Shown: one piece after another, positions 8,568 to 20,299 of the stretch
How positions within the stretch are numbered: the stretch's first letter is position 1
Layout: each line of letters starts with the position of its first letter
DNA from: Arthrobacter mobilis
GTDB lineage: Bacteria > Actinomycetota > Actinomycetes > Actinomycetales > Micrococcaceae
Reading direction: 5' to 3'
Length of the DNA: 64,000 bases
Assembly: GCF_012395835.1 (NCBI RefSeq)
Contig: NZ_JAAZSQ010000005.1
Span: 51,609 to 115,608, forward strand
Notes under the pieces: generated by a model
Told to the model about the DNA's origin: nothing
Databases searched by the model: none
What the model saw: only the letters and a program-made list of their open reading frames with translations
Program-made: the position numbers and the translations under genes

Positions 8568-9488
8568 CTAACGGACCTGCAGGTCCGGCAACCGTTCCCC
8601 GGCAGCCGGGGGCTCCTCAGGCAAAGCTGCCAGATGTTCCCGAAGGGTGCCGATGAAGGCCTGCAGGTTCGCGGAACGGCAGTCCCGCCGCCACATCAGC
8701 CAGGTCTCGGCCTGGCCGAGTCGGCCCTCGATGCGATGGGCACGGACCCCGTTGGCGCCCGGCAGCGTCTCGAGCAGCGACAGCGGGATCATGCTGATGC
8801 CGGCTCCGGCCGCCACACAGGCCAGCATGCTGTAGTAGGAGGAAATCTCCACGACCCGGCTGGGCACGATGCCCTCCGCTTCCAGCCAGTCCTCGAACCG
8901 CTGGCGGTAGGAGCAGACCGTGCCGAAGACAAACACCGTGGGGTTGGAAGCGCGGAACCCTGCGCCCGCGACGTTGACACTGGGCGGCGAAATGATGACC
9001 AGGTCCTCGGTGAAGGCCCTGAGGCCAGTCAGGGATGGGGCCGCCGGCTTGCCGTCGGAGAAGGCGGCAGTCAGCTGCCCGCTGAGCAGATGGTCGAAGA
9101 GATTACCGGAGGAACTAGCCTCCAGTTCAAGTTCGACGGCCGGATACTCCAGATGGAACTGTGCCAGCAGCGCAGGGATACGGACCGCCGCCGTGCTTTC
9201 CAGGGCCCCCAGCCGGAACCGGCCGCGGGGTTCGCCGCGCCGGGTGAAGGACTTGGCCTCGTGGGCCAGGTCGACGATCTGGCGGGCATAGTCAAGGAAC
9301 AGCTCCCCGTCCGCGGACAGCGAGGCCTGGCGCTTGTCCCGGACCAGGAGCTTGACGTTAAGCTCGCGCTCGAGCTGCTGGATCCGGGTGGAGACGTTCG
9401 ACGGCGCGCGCAGTAGTGCCGAGGCCGCCTTGGTGATGCTGCCCGCCTCGGCCACAGCCACGAACATCTCCAGCTGCGCGATCTCCAT
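8568..9488 (-). CDS. LysR-family transcriptional regulator
   Basis: About 306 residues starting MEIAQLEMFVAVAEAG at ATG 9488, preceded by AAAAGGAG. The N-terminal winged helix-turn-helix (SITKAASALLRAPSNVSTRIQQLERELNVKLLVR) is typical; the rest is the periplasmic-binding-protein-like effector domain. It is transcribed away from the catabolic operon starting at 9605 and most likely controls it in response to a pathway intermediate. Confidence 0.92.
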   Translation of the reverse strand: MEIAQLEMFVAVAEAGSITKAASALLRAPSNVSTRIQQLERELNVKLLVRDKRQASLSADGELFLDYARQIVDLAHEAKSFTRRGEPRGRFRLGALESTAAVRIPALLAQFHLEYPAVELELEASSSGNLFDHLLSGQLTAAFSDGKPAAPSLTGLRAFTEDLVIISPPSVNVAGAGFRASNPTVFVFGTVCSYRQRFEDWLEAEGIVPSRVVEISSYYSMLACVAAGAGISMIPLSLLETLPGANGVRAHRIEGRLGQAETWLMWRRDCRSANLQAFIGTLREHLAALPEEPPAAGERLPDLQVR

Positions 9489-9526
9489 CGTTCTCCTTTT
9501 GAGAAGTAAAGCTTCCAAAACTTCTT

Positions 9527-9537
9527 ATTCAAAGAAT
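9527..9537. promoter_or_regulatory. ATTC-AAA-GAAT dyad, candidate LysR box
   Basis: A short dyad with T-N11-A character (TTATTCAAAGAATGA) lies between the divergent LysR gene and the aldehyde dehydrogenase operon. LysR proteins typically bind such sites. No other dyad stands out in this 116-base gap. Confidence 0.35.
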
Positions 9538-9604
9538 GATTGCAGCTCCGTAGGCTTTTTCCAACGGGCCGGCGGTGACGCGGCCACTTGGAAGGAATGA
9601 AATC

Positions 9605-11008
9605 TTGAGCACTACAACCTTGAGCGGCGCTGTATCCATCAACCCGGCGACGGGGGAGCTGATTGCCAGCTATCCGTTCGCCGATGAGGCGGGGCTGCGC
9701 GAAGTCCTGGACCGGGCCACCGGTGGCTTCCGGCAGTGGCGGGCCTACACCCCGGCACAGCGGTGTGCCGTCTTTGCCCGAATGGCCGGACTGCTGCGGC
9801 GCGACGCCGCGATGCTGGCCGAGCTGCTGGTGGCCGAGGTCGGCAAGCCCATCACGCAGTCCCGGGCGGAGGTGGCCAAGGCCGCGGCCGCCTTGGACTG
9901 GTACGCCGACAACGGCGCCGCGCTCATCGCCGACGTTCCGACATCAATCGGCCCGGAAGCCTACGTCAGCTATTTGCCGCTGGGTCCGGTCCTGGCCGTG
10001 GAACCGTGGAACTTCCCGGTCTGGCAGGTCATGCGCGGGGGCATCGGCATCCTGCTGGCCGGCAATAGCTATGTCCTGAAGCCTGCCCCGAATGTGGTCG
10101 GCTGCGCCCTGGCCCTGGAGTCGCTCTGGCAGGCCGCAGGCCTTCCCGAGGGGACATTCTCGGTGCTGAACGCGCAGCCGGAGGTCGTCTCCGCAGCGAT
10201 TGCGGACCCTGCCATTGCCGGGGTCACGGTTACCGGCAGCGTGGCCGCCGGCTCCGCCATCGCGGCGCAGGCCGGCAGTGCGGTCAAGCGCAGCGTGCTG
10301 GAACTTGGCGGCACGGACGCGCTGATCGTGCTGGCCGATGCAGACCTCAACGCCGCCGTGGAAGCCGCCGTCACCGGCCGCTTCCAGAACACCGGGCAGA
10401 TCTGCATCGCTTCCAAGCGCATCATCCTGGAAAAGCCGGTCGCGGCAGAGTTCACCAGCAGGTTCGTGGCTAAGGTGGCCGGACTGCAGGTGGGCGATCC
10501 CCGGGACGAGTCCACCTACATCGGGCCGATCGCCCGCGCGGACATCCGCGACGAGATCGAGGCCCAGGTGTCCCGGACCGTGGCCGAGGGCGCCCGGCTG
10601 CTGCTCGGCGGCAACCGCCTCGACGGTCCCGGCAACTTCTTCGAGCCCACCGTACTGGCCGGCGTGCGTCCCGGCATGACGGCGTTCGAGGAGGAAATCT
10701 TCGGTCCCGTCGCCGCGCTGGTCACGGCCGAAGACCCCGAGGACGCCATCGCCCTGGCCAACAACTCCCAATACGGGCTGAGCGCCTCGCTGTGGACCCG
10801 GGACACGCGCCGCGCGGCCGAATTTGCCAGGCGGCTGGAGGTGGGCGGCGTTTTCATCAACAAGCCCTCCGTCTCGGACCCCCGGATCCCCATCGGCGGG
10901 GTCAAGAAGAGCGGCTTCGGCCGGGAACTGTCCGCCTACGGCGTGCACGAATTCACCAACATCCAGGCCGTGTGGATCAACGATCCGGCCGGCCATGCAG
11001 AGAACTAG
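9605..11008 (+). CDS. NAD(P)+ aldehyde dehydrogenase, succinate-semialdehyde type
   Basis: A 467-residue ALDH. I place the start at TTG 9605, eight bases after GAAGGA; the GTG at 9575 would put the ribosome site inside the gene. Catalytic features are the glutamate in VLELGGTDA and the cysteine in NTGQICIASK; the NAD-binding EPWNFPVWQVMRGG segment and TVTGSVAAGSAIA are present. Closest in pattern to succinate-semialdehyde dehydrogenases. First gene of a five-gene operon; its aldehyde could come from the downstream dehydrogenases. Confidence 0.87.
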   Translation: MSTTTLSGAVSINPATGELIASYPFADEAGLREVLDRATGGFRQWRAYTPAQRCAVFARMAGLLRRDAAMLAELLVAEVGKPITQSRAEVAKAAAALDWYADNGAALIADVPTSIGPEAYVSYLPLGPVLAVEPWNFPVWQVMRGGIGILLAGNSYVLKPAPNVVGCALALESLWQAAGLPEGTFSVLNAQPEVVSAAIADPAIAGVTVTGSVAAGSAIAAQAGSAVKRSVLELGGTDALIVLADADLNAAVEAAVTGRFQNTGQICIASKRIILEKPVAAEFTSRFVAKVAGLQVGDPRDESTYIGPIARADIRDEIEAQVSRTVAEGARLLLGGNRLDGPGNFFEPTVLAGVRPGMTAFEEEIFGPVAALVTAEDPEDAIALANNSQYGLSASLWTRDTRRAAEFARRLEVGGVFINKPSVSDPRIPIGGVKKSGFGRELSAYGVHEFTNIQAVWINDPAGHAEN

Positions 11009-11018
11009 GAACCACTCG

Positions 11019-11429
11019 ATGAACCAGGAACTTTTCGAACAAGGCCTCGCGACGCGCAAAGCGGTGCTGGGCGATGACTACGTGGAGCGTAGCCTGGCCG
11101 GAGCTGACGATTTCTCCATGCCCATGCAGGAAATGGTCACCCAGTACTGCTGGGGCGACGTCTGGAGCCGTCCGGGCCTGGAGCGCGCCCAGCGCAGCCT
11201 GGTCAACTTGGGCATGATCAGCGCCCTGAACCGCCCACACGAGCTCAAGGTCCACGTCCGCGGCGCCCTGAACAACGGCGTCAGCAAGGAGCAGATCCAG
11301 GAGGTCTTCCTGCAGGTGGCCATCTACTGCGGCGCCCCCGCCGCACTGGAGAGCTTCCGCCTGGCCCGCGAGGTGTTCGCGGAAATGGACGCCGAGGCGG
11401 AGGCTGATACCGAGGTGGCCAGGGCATGA
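11019..11429 (+). CDS. Carboxymuconolactone decarboxylase-like protein
   Basis: A 136-residue protein starting at ATG 11019. It matches 4-carboxymuconolactone decarboxylase (PcaC) in length and motifs: DDYVERSLAGADDF, YCWGDVWSRPGL, HVRGALNNGVSKEQIQE, and the C-terminal YCGAPAALESFR. It is flanked by an ALDH and an HIBADH-like gene rather than other pca genes, so its substrate may be a related gamma-carboxylactone. It overlaps the next gene by four bases. Confidence 0.85.
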   Translation: MNQELFEQGLATRKAVLGDDYVERSLAGADDFSMPMQEMVTQYCWGDVWSRPGLERAQRSLVNLGMISALNRPHELKVHVRGALNNGVSKEQIQEVFLQVAIYCGAPAALESFRLAREVFAEMDAEAEADTEVARA

Positions 11430-12316
11430 GCACCATCGGCTTCATCGGCCTGGGCAACATGGGCTTTCCCATGGCCGGACGGCTCGCCGCATCCGGGCAC
11501 CGGCTGATCGTCCAGGACGTGGATGCCGGAGCCGTGGAACGGTTCCTGGCCGCCCATCCGTCCGCCGCCCCGGCCTCCGACGGCGCGTGGTCCGAAGCGG
11601 ACATCATCATCACCATGCTGCCGAACTCCGCCATCGTCGAGCAGGTGCTGCTTGACGGCGGCGTGGCCGCCCGCGCGGCCTTGGATACCCTGTTCGTTGA
11701 CATGTCCTCCTCGGAACCCGTGCGCTCGCGGCAGCTCGGCGCCGTGCTCCGCGACAGGGGGATGCGTTATGTGGACGCTCCGGTCTCCGGCGGAGTCCGC
11801 GGCGCCGCCAACGGACAGCTGGCGACCATGGCCGGCGGCACGGCAGCGGACGTGGAGCAGGTCTCGAAGTTGTTCGGGGTCCTCGGCAAGTCCACCATCC
11901 ACGTCGGCGACGTCGGGGCCGGGCATGCCGCCAAGGCCCTGAACAACCTGGTCTCGGCAGCGTCGGTGCTCAGTACCGTGGAGGCGCTGCGGATCGGCGA
12001 GAAGTTCGGCATGGCCCCGGAAACCCTGGTGGACGTGCTCAATGCCTCCTCCGGGCGCAGCAACACCTCGGAGAACAAGGTCCGGCAGTTCATGCTCAAC
12101 GGCAGCTTCGCCTCCGGCTTCCCCCTTGGTCTGATGGCCAAGGACGTGCGTATCGCCGTCGGCCTGGCCGAAACCCTGGGGGTCGGGGCGGAATTCGGCC
12201 GCGGCTGCGCGGCGTTGTGGGAGGCAGCCTGCGAGGCCGGTTTTGCCGCCGACGACCACACGAAAATGTATGAAGTCCTAGCCCGGCTGCAGCCGGCGGC
12301 CGCGGGGAAGCAGTGA
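11426..12316 (+). CDS. 3-hydroxyisobutyrate dehydrogenase-family oxidoreductase
   Basis: A 296-residue beta-hydroxyacid dehydrogenase. It has the N-terminal Rossmann motif IGFIGLGNMGFPMAGRL, the substrate signature DAPVSGGVRGAANGQL, and the catalytic-lysine region GAGHAAKALNNLV. The family includes 3-hydroxyisobutyrate, tartronate-semialdehyde and gamma-hydroxybutyrate type dehydrogenases. It overlaps the preceding gene at ATGA and is followed by a zinc dehydrogenase, consistent with stepwise oxidation of a hydroxyacid and an alcohol in the same pathway. Confidence 0.88.
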   Translation: MSTIGFIGLGNMGFPMAGRLAASGHRLIVQDVDAGAVERFLAAHPSAAPASDGAWSEADIIITMLPNSAIVEQVLLDGGVAARAALDTLFVDMSSSEPVRSRQLGAVLRDRGMRYVDAPVSGGVRGAANGQLATMAGGTAADVEQVSKLFGVLGKSTIHVGDVGAGHAAKALNNLVSAASVLSTVEALRIGEKFGMAPETLVDVLNASSGRSNTSENKVRQFMLNGSFASGFPLGLMAKDVRIAVGLAETLGVGAEFGRGCAALWEAACEAGFAADDHTKMYEVLARLQPAAAGKQ

Positions 12317-12327
12317 AAGGAACACCG

Positions 12328-13428
12328 ATGGGTGAGACCGAGTACGGCAGGGTTGCCGTCATGACCCGTCCCCGGGAGCTCGAATTTGCCGAATATCCCG
12401 TCCCTGCCCCGGGTGCCGGCGCCTTGGTGATGAAGGTGGACCGTGCCAATGTCTGCGGCTCCGAACTGCACATCTGGAACGGCAGGCACCCGGTCAAGAA
12501 GCGCGGCGGCCTGGGTCACGAGATGGTCGGCACCGTGACCGCCATCGGCGAGGGCCGCGGCACCGACAACCGCGGGGTCCCACTGGCCGTGGGGGACCGC
12601 ATCGTCGCCACCTACTTCCAGACCTGCGACCGCTGCGACCAGTGCCTGGGCGGGCAGCCGAATCTGTGCGACAACGCCTACGAGTTCTTCGGCCGCCAGC
12701 CCGAGGAGGCCCCGCACTTCCACGCGGCCTTCGGCACCCACTACTACATCCACCCGCGCCAGCACGTCTACAAGGTGCCGGACGGCATCCCGGATGCAGT
12801 GGCCGCCAGCGCCAACTGTGCCTTGTCCCAGGTGATCTTCGGCATCGACCAGATCCAGCTGCGCTACGGCGAGACCTTCCTGATCCAGGGCGCCGGCGGG
12901 CTCGGCCTCAATGCGGTCGCAGTCGCCAAGGAACGCGGCACGAAGGTGCTCGTGATCGACGGCGTCGAAGGCCGGCTGGAGCAGGCGCGCGCCTTCGGCG
13001 CGGACCACACGATCAACCTGAGCGAAACCACCTCCGTGGAGGACCGGGTGGCCGAGGTCCAGCGGCTCACCGGCGGCCGCGGGGCCGACGTCGCGCTCGA
13101 GGTCACCGGCGTCCCCGCCGCCTTCGCCGAGGGGCTGCAGCAGGTCCGCCGCGGCGGCCGCTACCTGGTAATGGGCAACCTGTCCCCCGGGGCAACCGTC
13201 CCGTTCGACCCCGGCTACGTCACCCGCAAGGCCCTGACCATCAAGCACGTGGACCGGTACGAGGGCCGCTACCTCTGGCAGGCCCTGACCTTCCTGCAGA
13301 CCCACCAGCACAAGTACCCCTTCGACCAGCTCGTCGACGCCATCTTCCCCCTGGATGGCGTGGAGACGGCGCTGGAGAAATCCCTGGCCCGCGAGGTCAC
13401 CCGCGCCGCCATCGTCATGAACGGATAG
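12328..13428 (+). CDS. Zinc-dependent alcohol/polyol dehydrogenase
   Basis: A 366-residue medium-chain dehydrogenase. The start is ATG 12328 after AAAGGA. Catalytic zinc ligands lie in NVCGSELHIW and LGHEMVGTV; the structural zinc loop has CDRCDQCLGGQPNLC. The cofactor site is IQGAGGLGLNAVAVAKE. The insert after the zinc loop (YEFFGRQPEEAPHFHAAFGTHYY) is characteristic of a subgroup distinct from classical sorbitol dehydrogenase. Substrate unknown; part of the 9605-14796 operon. Confidence 0.87.
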   Translation: MGETEYGRVAVMTRPRELEFAEYPVPAPGAGALVMKVDRANVCGSELHIWNGRHPVKKRGGLGHEMVGTVTAIGEGRGTDNRGVPLAVGDRIVATYFQTCDRCDQCLGGQPNLCDNAYEFFGRQPEEAPHFHAAFGTHYYIHPRQHVYKVPDGIPDAVAASANCALSQVIFGIDQIQLRYGETFLIQGAGGLGLNAVAVAKERGTKVLVIDGVEGRLEQARAFGADHTINLSETTSVEDRVAEVQRLTGGRGADVALEVTGVPAAFAEGLQQVRRGGRYLVMGNLSPGATVPFDPGYVTRKALTIKHVDRYEGRYLWQALTFLQTHQHKYPFDQLVDAIFPLDGVETALEKSLAREVTRAAIVMNG

Positions 13429-13432
13429 CCCC

Positions 13433-14796
13433 ATGTCTACCCGCAAATCCCCGCTGACCCCTGCGCCGAGGTCAGGCGCAAGAGCCTGGTCTCCGGTACC
13501 GTCGGTGCCATCATCGAATGGTACGAATACACCGTCTACGGCACCGCCGCCGCACTGGTCTTCGGCACACTGTTCTTCCCCACGGACGAACCCGGCGTCT
13601 CCCAGATTGCCGCCCTGGCCAGCTTCGGCGTCGGCTTCCTGGCCCGACCGGTCGGCGCCTTCGTCTCCGGCCACCTCGGCGACAAGATCGGCCGCAAGTC
13701 CACCCTGATCCTCACCTTCCTGATCATGAGCGGCTCGACGGCGGCCATCGGCCTGCTGCCCACCTACGACACCGTGGGCGTGCTGGCCCCCGTGCTGCTG
13801 TGTATCCTGCGCCTGACCCAGGGCTTCGCCGTCGGCGGCGAATGGGGCGGAGCTGCCATCATCGCCGTCGAAAATGCGCCGACGGGCCGGCGCGGCTTCT
13901 TCGGCGCCTGGCCGCAGATCGGCGTCTCCTGCGGCCTGCTGCTGGGCACCGGCGCCGTGGCACTGGCCCAGGCCGTCTCCGGCGATGCGTTCAACACCTG
14001 GGGCTGGCGCCTGCCCTTCCTGGTCAGCATCGTGCTGGCCGCCGTCGGCCTCTACATCCGCCTCAACGCCACCGAAAGCCCGGCATTCCTGGCCGCCAAG
14101 GTCGAGGCCGAGCGCAAGCAGGAGGCCCAGAAGGCACCGATTCCGGTGGTGTTCAAGCACCACCGCCGTCCGCTGATGATCGCGCTGTTTTCCCGTTTTG
14201 CCGAGGCCGGCAACTACTACCTGTTCACTGTCTTCCTGCTTTCCTACGTGGCGACCACCCTGGAGCTGCCCAAGTCCTACGGGCTGGTCGCGGTGATGAT
14301 CGGCTCGGCCCTGAACATCGCGATGATCCCGGTCTTCGGCGCCGTCTCGGACCGCATCGGCCGGAAGAAGACCTTCTTCTTCGGCGCCACCGTGATCATC
14401 CTCAGCGCCTGGCCGATCTTCGCGATGATCCAGACCGGCCAGCAGGTCGCCATCGTGCTCGGTGTGGCCATCTTCCTGGCCCTCGGACACGCCGCCGTGT
14501 ACTCGGTGCTGCCGGCCTTTTACTGTGAGCTGTTCCCCACCAATGTCCGCTACACCGGCATCTCGGTGGGCTACCAGACGGCCGCCATCCTGCTGGCCGG
14601 CTTCACCCCGATGATAGCCAGCGCCCTGGTCCTCTGGACCGGCGGGACCTGTCCCCTGGTCGCCATCATCGTGGTCACCACCCTGATTGCCGCGGGGGCC
14701 GTCGCCGCCGCCCGTGAAACGAAGGACCTCAACCTGGCCACCATCGGCGAGGTGTCGGCGCTGGACAAAAGCCGCCGGGAAATGAGCCACAGCTGA
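13433..14796 (+). pseudogene. MHS-family metabolite:H+ symporter, frameshifted near its start
   Basis: The body of the protein (GTVGAIIEWYEYTVYG, then GEWGGAAIIAVENAP, to the end at 14796) is a clear MHS transporter for carboxylates. The only ATG with good position, 13433 (MSTRKSP), is one frame away. Adding one C to the four-C run at 13449-13452 gives a continuous N-terminus MSTRKSPADPCAEVRRKSLV. There is no ATG, GTG or TTG in the body frame between 13429 and 13726. This is either a real lesion, which would remove the operon's importer, or a sequencing error. A protein from ATG 13726 would lack the first two membrane segments. Confidence 0.85.
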
Positions 14797-14826
14797 CGGA
14801 TCCTTTACCACCCCGGACGCATTGAG

Positions 14827-14856
14827 CGGGGGCGGCGCCTGCCGGCACCGCCCCCG
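14827..14856 (+). terminator. GC-rich hairpin after the MHS gene
   Basis: Arms CGGGGGCGG (14827-14835) and CCGCCCCCG (14848-14856) pair, with partial pairing inside the loop. It lies about 30 bases after the operon's last stop codon. No clear T-run follows. Confidence 0.55.
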
Positions 14857-15003
14857 TCCTTGGCCTGCCCGCCCTGTTCGAAGCGAATCCGGCTGGACGA
14901 GGTGGCCGCCGTCGACATTGCTTTCTACCGCCGGACCGTGGAAGCGCTTGAGGATGCCGAAGACGTGGCAGCAGTGAAGGCGGCCCGCGACGCGCAGGTT
15001 TAA
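14857..15003 (+). other. Open C-terminal-like fragment, possible gene remnant
   Basis: A frame ending at TAA 15001-15003 encodes an ordered-looking tail (RLDEVAAVDIAFYRRTVEAL, then EDAEDVAAVKAARDAQV). It has no start codon with ribosome site and no recognisable upstream domain. It may be the last part of a lost gene. Low support. Confidence 0.3.
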
Positions 15004-15059
15004 CCCCGAAATGGGTTTCTGCTCCCGGTCCGGACCGGGAGCAGAAACCCATTTCGGGG
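15004..15059. repeat. Perfect 56-bp palindrome, copy 2 of the palindromic repeat
   Basis: Bases 15004-15031 and 15032-15059 are exact reverse complements with no spacer. The half-site contains CCGAAATGGG followed by TTTCTGCTCCCGG, nearly identical to the arm of the element at 3361-3412. It lies between converging transcription units and could be a bidirectional terminator; the sequence resemblance suggests a dispersed family. Confidence 0.85.
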
Positions 15060-15170
15060 ATTTTCAGATGGTGGTGGCGGGTTGGGGGTTCCGCAGGGCC
15101 GCCGGTCCGCCCGGCCTTCGGGCTGCCTGTGGCGGATGGCCTGGACCGGACGGCCCTGCGGAAAAGGATT

Positions 15171-15217
15171 GGGGCGCTCCCGCCGTGTCGGCTGCGCCGC
15201 CACGGCGGGAGCGCCCC
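15171..15217 (-). terminator. Hairpin terminator after aceB
   Basis: Perfect 17-base arms (15171-15187 and 15201-15217) around a 13-base loop. It begins eight bases after the aceB stop on the minus strand and is followed there by a short T-rich run (AATCCTTTTCC). Confidence 0.8.
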
Positions 15218-15224
15218 CTCTCTT

Positions 15225-16862
<1,638 letters not shown>

Positions 16863-16892
16863 CGGAACTCACTCCTAAGGCAAATCGAGTTG

Positions 16893-16935
16893 GCACTTCC
16901 CGCCCGTTCAGGGACGTGAAACGGGCGGGAAGTGC
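16893..16935 (-). terminator. Hairpin between aceA and aceB
   Basis: Perfect 16-base arms (16893-16908 and 16920-16935) with an 11-base loop. It could terminate or attenuate transcription leaving aceA before aceB. Confidence 0.7.
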
Positions 16936-17020
16936 ACAGTCGATGGGAAGAAAAGGAAGGGAGGGGCGGCAGGGTCCCTACGTGGCGACGAAGTCGACAC
17001 GAAAGGGCCCGCTCATCCCG

Positions 17021-18346
<1,326 letters not shown>

Positions 18347-18504
18347 TGCTGTTCTCCTTGGCTCTCCGGGCCGGTCCGGCCTCCCTTGGCCTTATCCGTT
18401 GGTACCCGGTTCTTCTTCGTGAAAACGACTATTCCGTACGTTGCAATAGGCTATCTAGACGAAAGTGCTGGAAAGATTTGCGTTTCTTCGCGTATCCTCA
18501 AGAA

Positions 18505-20001
18505 ATGACTTCCGCCAGCTGGACCCGCCCCGGTACGCCCCCGCCGTCGTCCGCTTCCGCGGCCGACGACGGCGACCTGGACATCATCAGCCTCGGCCGC
18601 CGCGTGCGGCACCTGCGCAAGGCGCAGGGCAAGACGCTCGACGACGTCAGCGCCGCCGTCGGCACCGCGCCGAGCCAGCTCTCGCTGATCGAAAACGGCA
18701 AGCGCGAACCCAAGCTCGGCATGCTGCAGAAGCTGGCCAAGGCCCTGGACGTGAGCATGGACCAGCTGCTCGGCGCCGAGCCGCCCAGCCGCCGCGCGGC
18801 GCTGGAAATCGAGCTCGAGCGCGCCCAGCGCGGGCCGCTGTACGAGTCCCTCGGACTGCCCAAAGTCCGCATCTCCTCAAGGCTGCCGATGGATGTGCTC
18901 GAGTCCCTGGTGGGGCTGCAGCACGAGCTTGAGCGCCGGCTGGACGAGCAAGCCGCCACCCCCGAGGAGGCCCGCCGCGCCAACACCGAGCTGCGCGCCG
19001 AAATGCGCGCGCGGAACAACCACTACGAGGACATCGAGGCCGAGGCACAGAAGCTGCTCAAGGCCGTGGACTTCAAGGGCGGCCCGCTCTCCCACCACGT
19101 GGCCGCGGACATCGCCGAGCACCTCGGGTTCAGCCTGCAGTACGTGGGGGATTTGCCGCATTCCACCCGCTCCGTGACGGATTTGAAGAACCGCAGAATT
19201 TACCTCACCCAGGGTCACCGCGCCGAGCACGACCCCCGCTCGGTGCTGCTGCAGGCCGTGGGGCACTACGTGCTCGGGCACCAGGCGCCGGCGGACTACA
19301 TGGAGTTTTTGCGCCAGCGCGTGAACACCAACTACTTCGCCGCCGCCCTCCTGATGCCCGAGCACGCCACGGTGGACTTCCTGCAGAAGGCCAAGGCGGC
19401 CAAGGAGCTGGCCATCGAGGACCTGCGCGACGCCTTCGCCGTTTCATATGAAACGGCCGCGCACCGGTTCACCAACCTGGCCACCCACCACCTGGGCATC
19501 CGCTGCCACTTCCAGAAGGTCCACGTCTCCGGGATCATCCACAAGGCCTATGAGAACGACGGCGTGAACTTCCCGGCCGATCACACCGGCGCGATCGAGG
19601 GCCAGCCGGTGTGCCGGTACTGGACTTCGCGGGCCGTGTTCGACGTGCCGGACAAGTTCCGGGCCTTCAACCAGTACACCGACACCGGGGTGGGCACCTT
19701 CTGGTGCACCGCCCGGACCGAGCGGCACTCCTCCGGGGAGTACTCGCTGAGCATCGGCGTGCCCTACGCGGACGTGAAGTGGTTCCGCGGCCGGGACACC
19801 ACCGAGCGCTCCAAGTCCCGGTGCCCGGAGGAGACCTGCTGCCGCCGGCCGCCGGCGGAGCTGGCGGGGGAGTGGGCCGGCTACGCCTGGCCGGCCGCCC
19901 GGGCCAACACGCACCTGCTCGCCGCCCTGCCGCCAGGGGCGTTCCCGGGCGTGGACGAGACCGAGGTGTACTCGTTCCTGCAGGCGCACGCGGGGCGTTA
20001 A
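18505..20001 (+). CDS. ramB: RamB-type regulator of acetate metabolism (XRE HTH, ImmA/IrrE-like)
   Basis: About 498 residues from ATG 18505. An XRE helix-turn-helix lies around residues 30-85 (LGRRVRHLRKAQGKTLDDV, SQLSLIENGKREPKLGMLQK). The middle has an ImmA/IrrE-like segment with VGHYVLGHQ, and the C-terminus is the short-chain acyl-CoA-linked domain with PEETCCRRPP cysteines. RamB of Corynebacterium represses aceA, aceB and ack-pta genes on non-acetate carbon sources. Divergence from aceA supports the same role. The 158-base gap contains TTTGC-rich sequence near 18476 that could include a RamB site, but I cannot fix it. Confidence 0.9.
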   Translation: MTSASWTRPGTPPPSSASAADDGDLDIISLGRRVRHLRKAQGKTLDDVSAAVGTAPSQLSLIENGKREPKLGMLQKLAKALDVSMDQLLGAEPPSRRAALEIELERAQRGPLYESLGLPKVRISSRLPMDVLESLVGLQHELERRLDEQAATPEEARRANTELRAEMRARNNHYEDIEAEAQKLLKAVDFKGGPLSHHVAADIAEHLGFSLQYVGDLPHSTRSVTDLKNRRIYLTQGHRAEHDPRSVLLQAVGHYVLGHQAPADYMEFLRQRVNTNYFAAALLMPEHATVDFLQKAKAAKELAIEDLRDAFAVSYETAAHRFTNLATHHLGIRCHFQKVHVSGIIHKAYENDGVNFPADHTGAIEGQPVCRYWTSRAVFDVPDKFRAFNQYTDTGVGTFWCTARTERHSSGEYSLSIGVPYADVKWFRGRDTTERSKSRCPEETCCRRPPAELAGEWAGYAWPAARANTHLLAALPPGAFPGVDETEVYSFLQAHAGR

Positions 20002-20074
20002 CGGACATTGCGATCGGCCGTGGGTCTCACGGTTCTATTTGTCATATGCGCTGAGGTGAAACCAGGCGGGCCGT

Positions 20075-20299
20075 TCACGCGGCCGGGGCCTCCGCGGTGA
20101 CGGTGTAGCCGAGGGTCGTGAGTTCGCCGGTCAGGCGCCGTGCCCGGCGTTCGGGATTGTGCCGCCTGGTGAAGTAGTCCGGACCGGGCTCGTGGAAGGG
20201 CTCGTCCCTGCCGGGGATGTGGACCGGTGCGGCGGGGATGGAATGCTGGGCGGCGCCTAGGGGCCTTGGCGTGACCGCGTCGGCCCCTGGTGCGTGCAT
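20075..20299 (-). pseudogene. C-terminal debris, probably of a transposase
   Basis: The minus strand reads HIPGRDEPFHEPGPDYFTRR, then RARRLTGELTTLGYTVTAEA, and stops at 20075. A tail of this kind, with a short basic segment before LGYTVT, resembles the ends of some actinobacterial transposases, but I cannot name the family. There is no plausible start. It marks the left edge of the accessory region just after ramB. Confidence 0.35.

Noticed and set aside
11767-14811. A 1014-codon open frame on the minus strand
   Set aside because: It lies antisense to four well-supported genes, is dominated by Gly, Asp, Glu, Ala and His, and shows no domain. It is a product of high G+C third positions.
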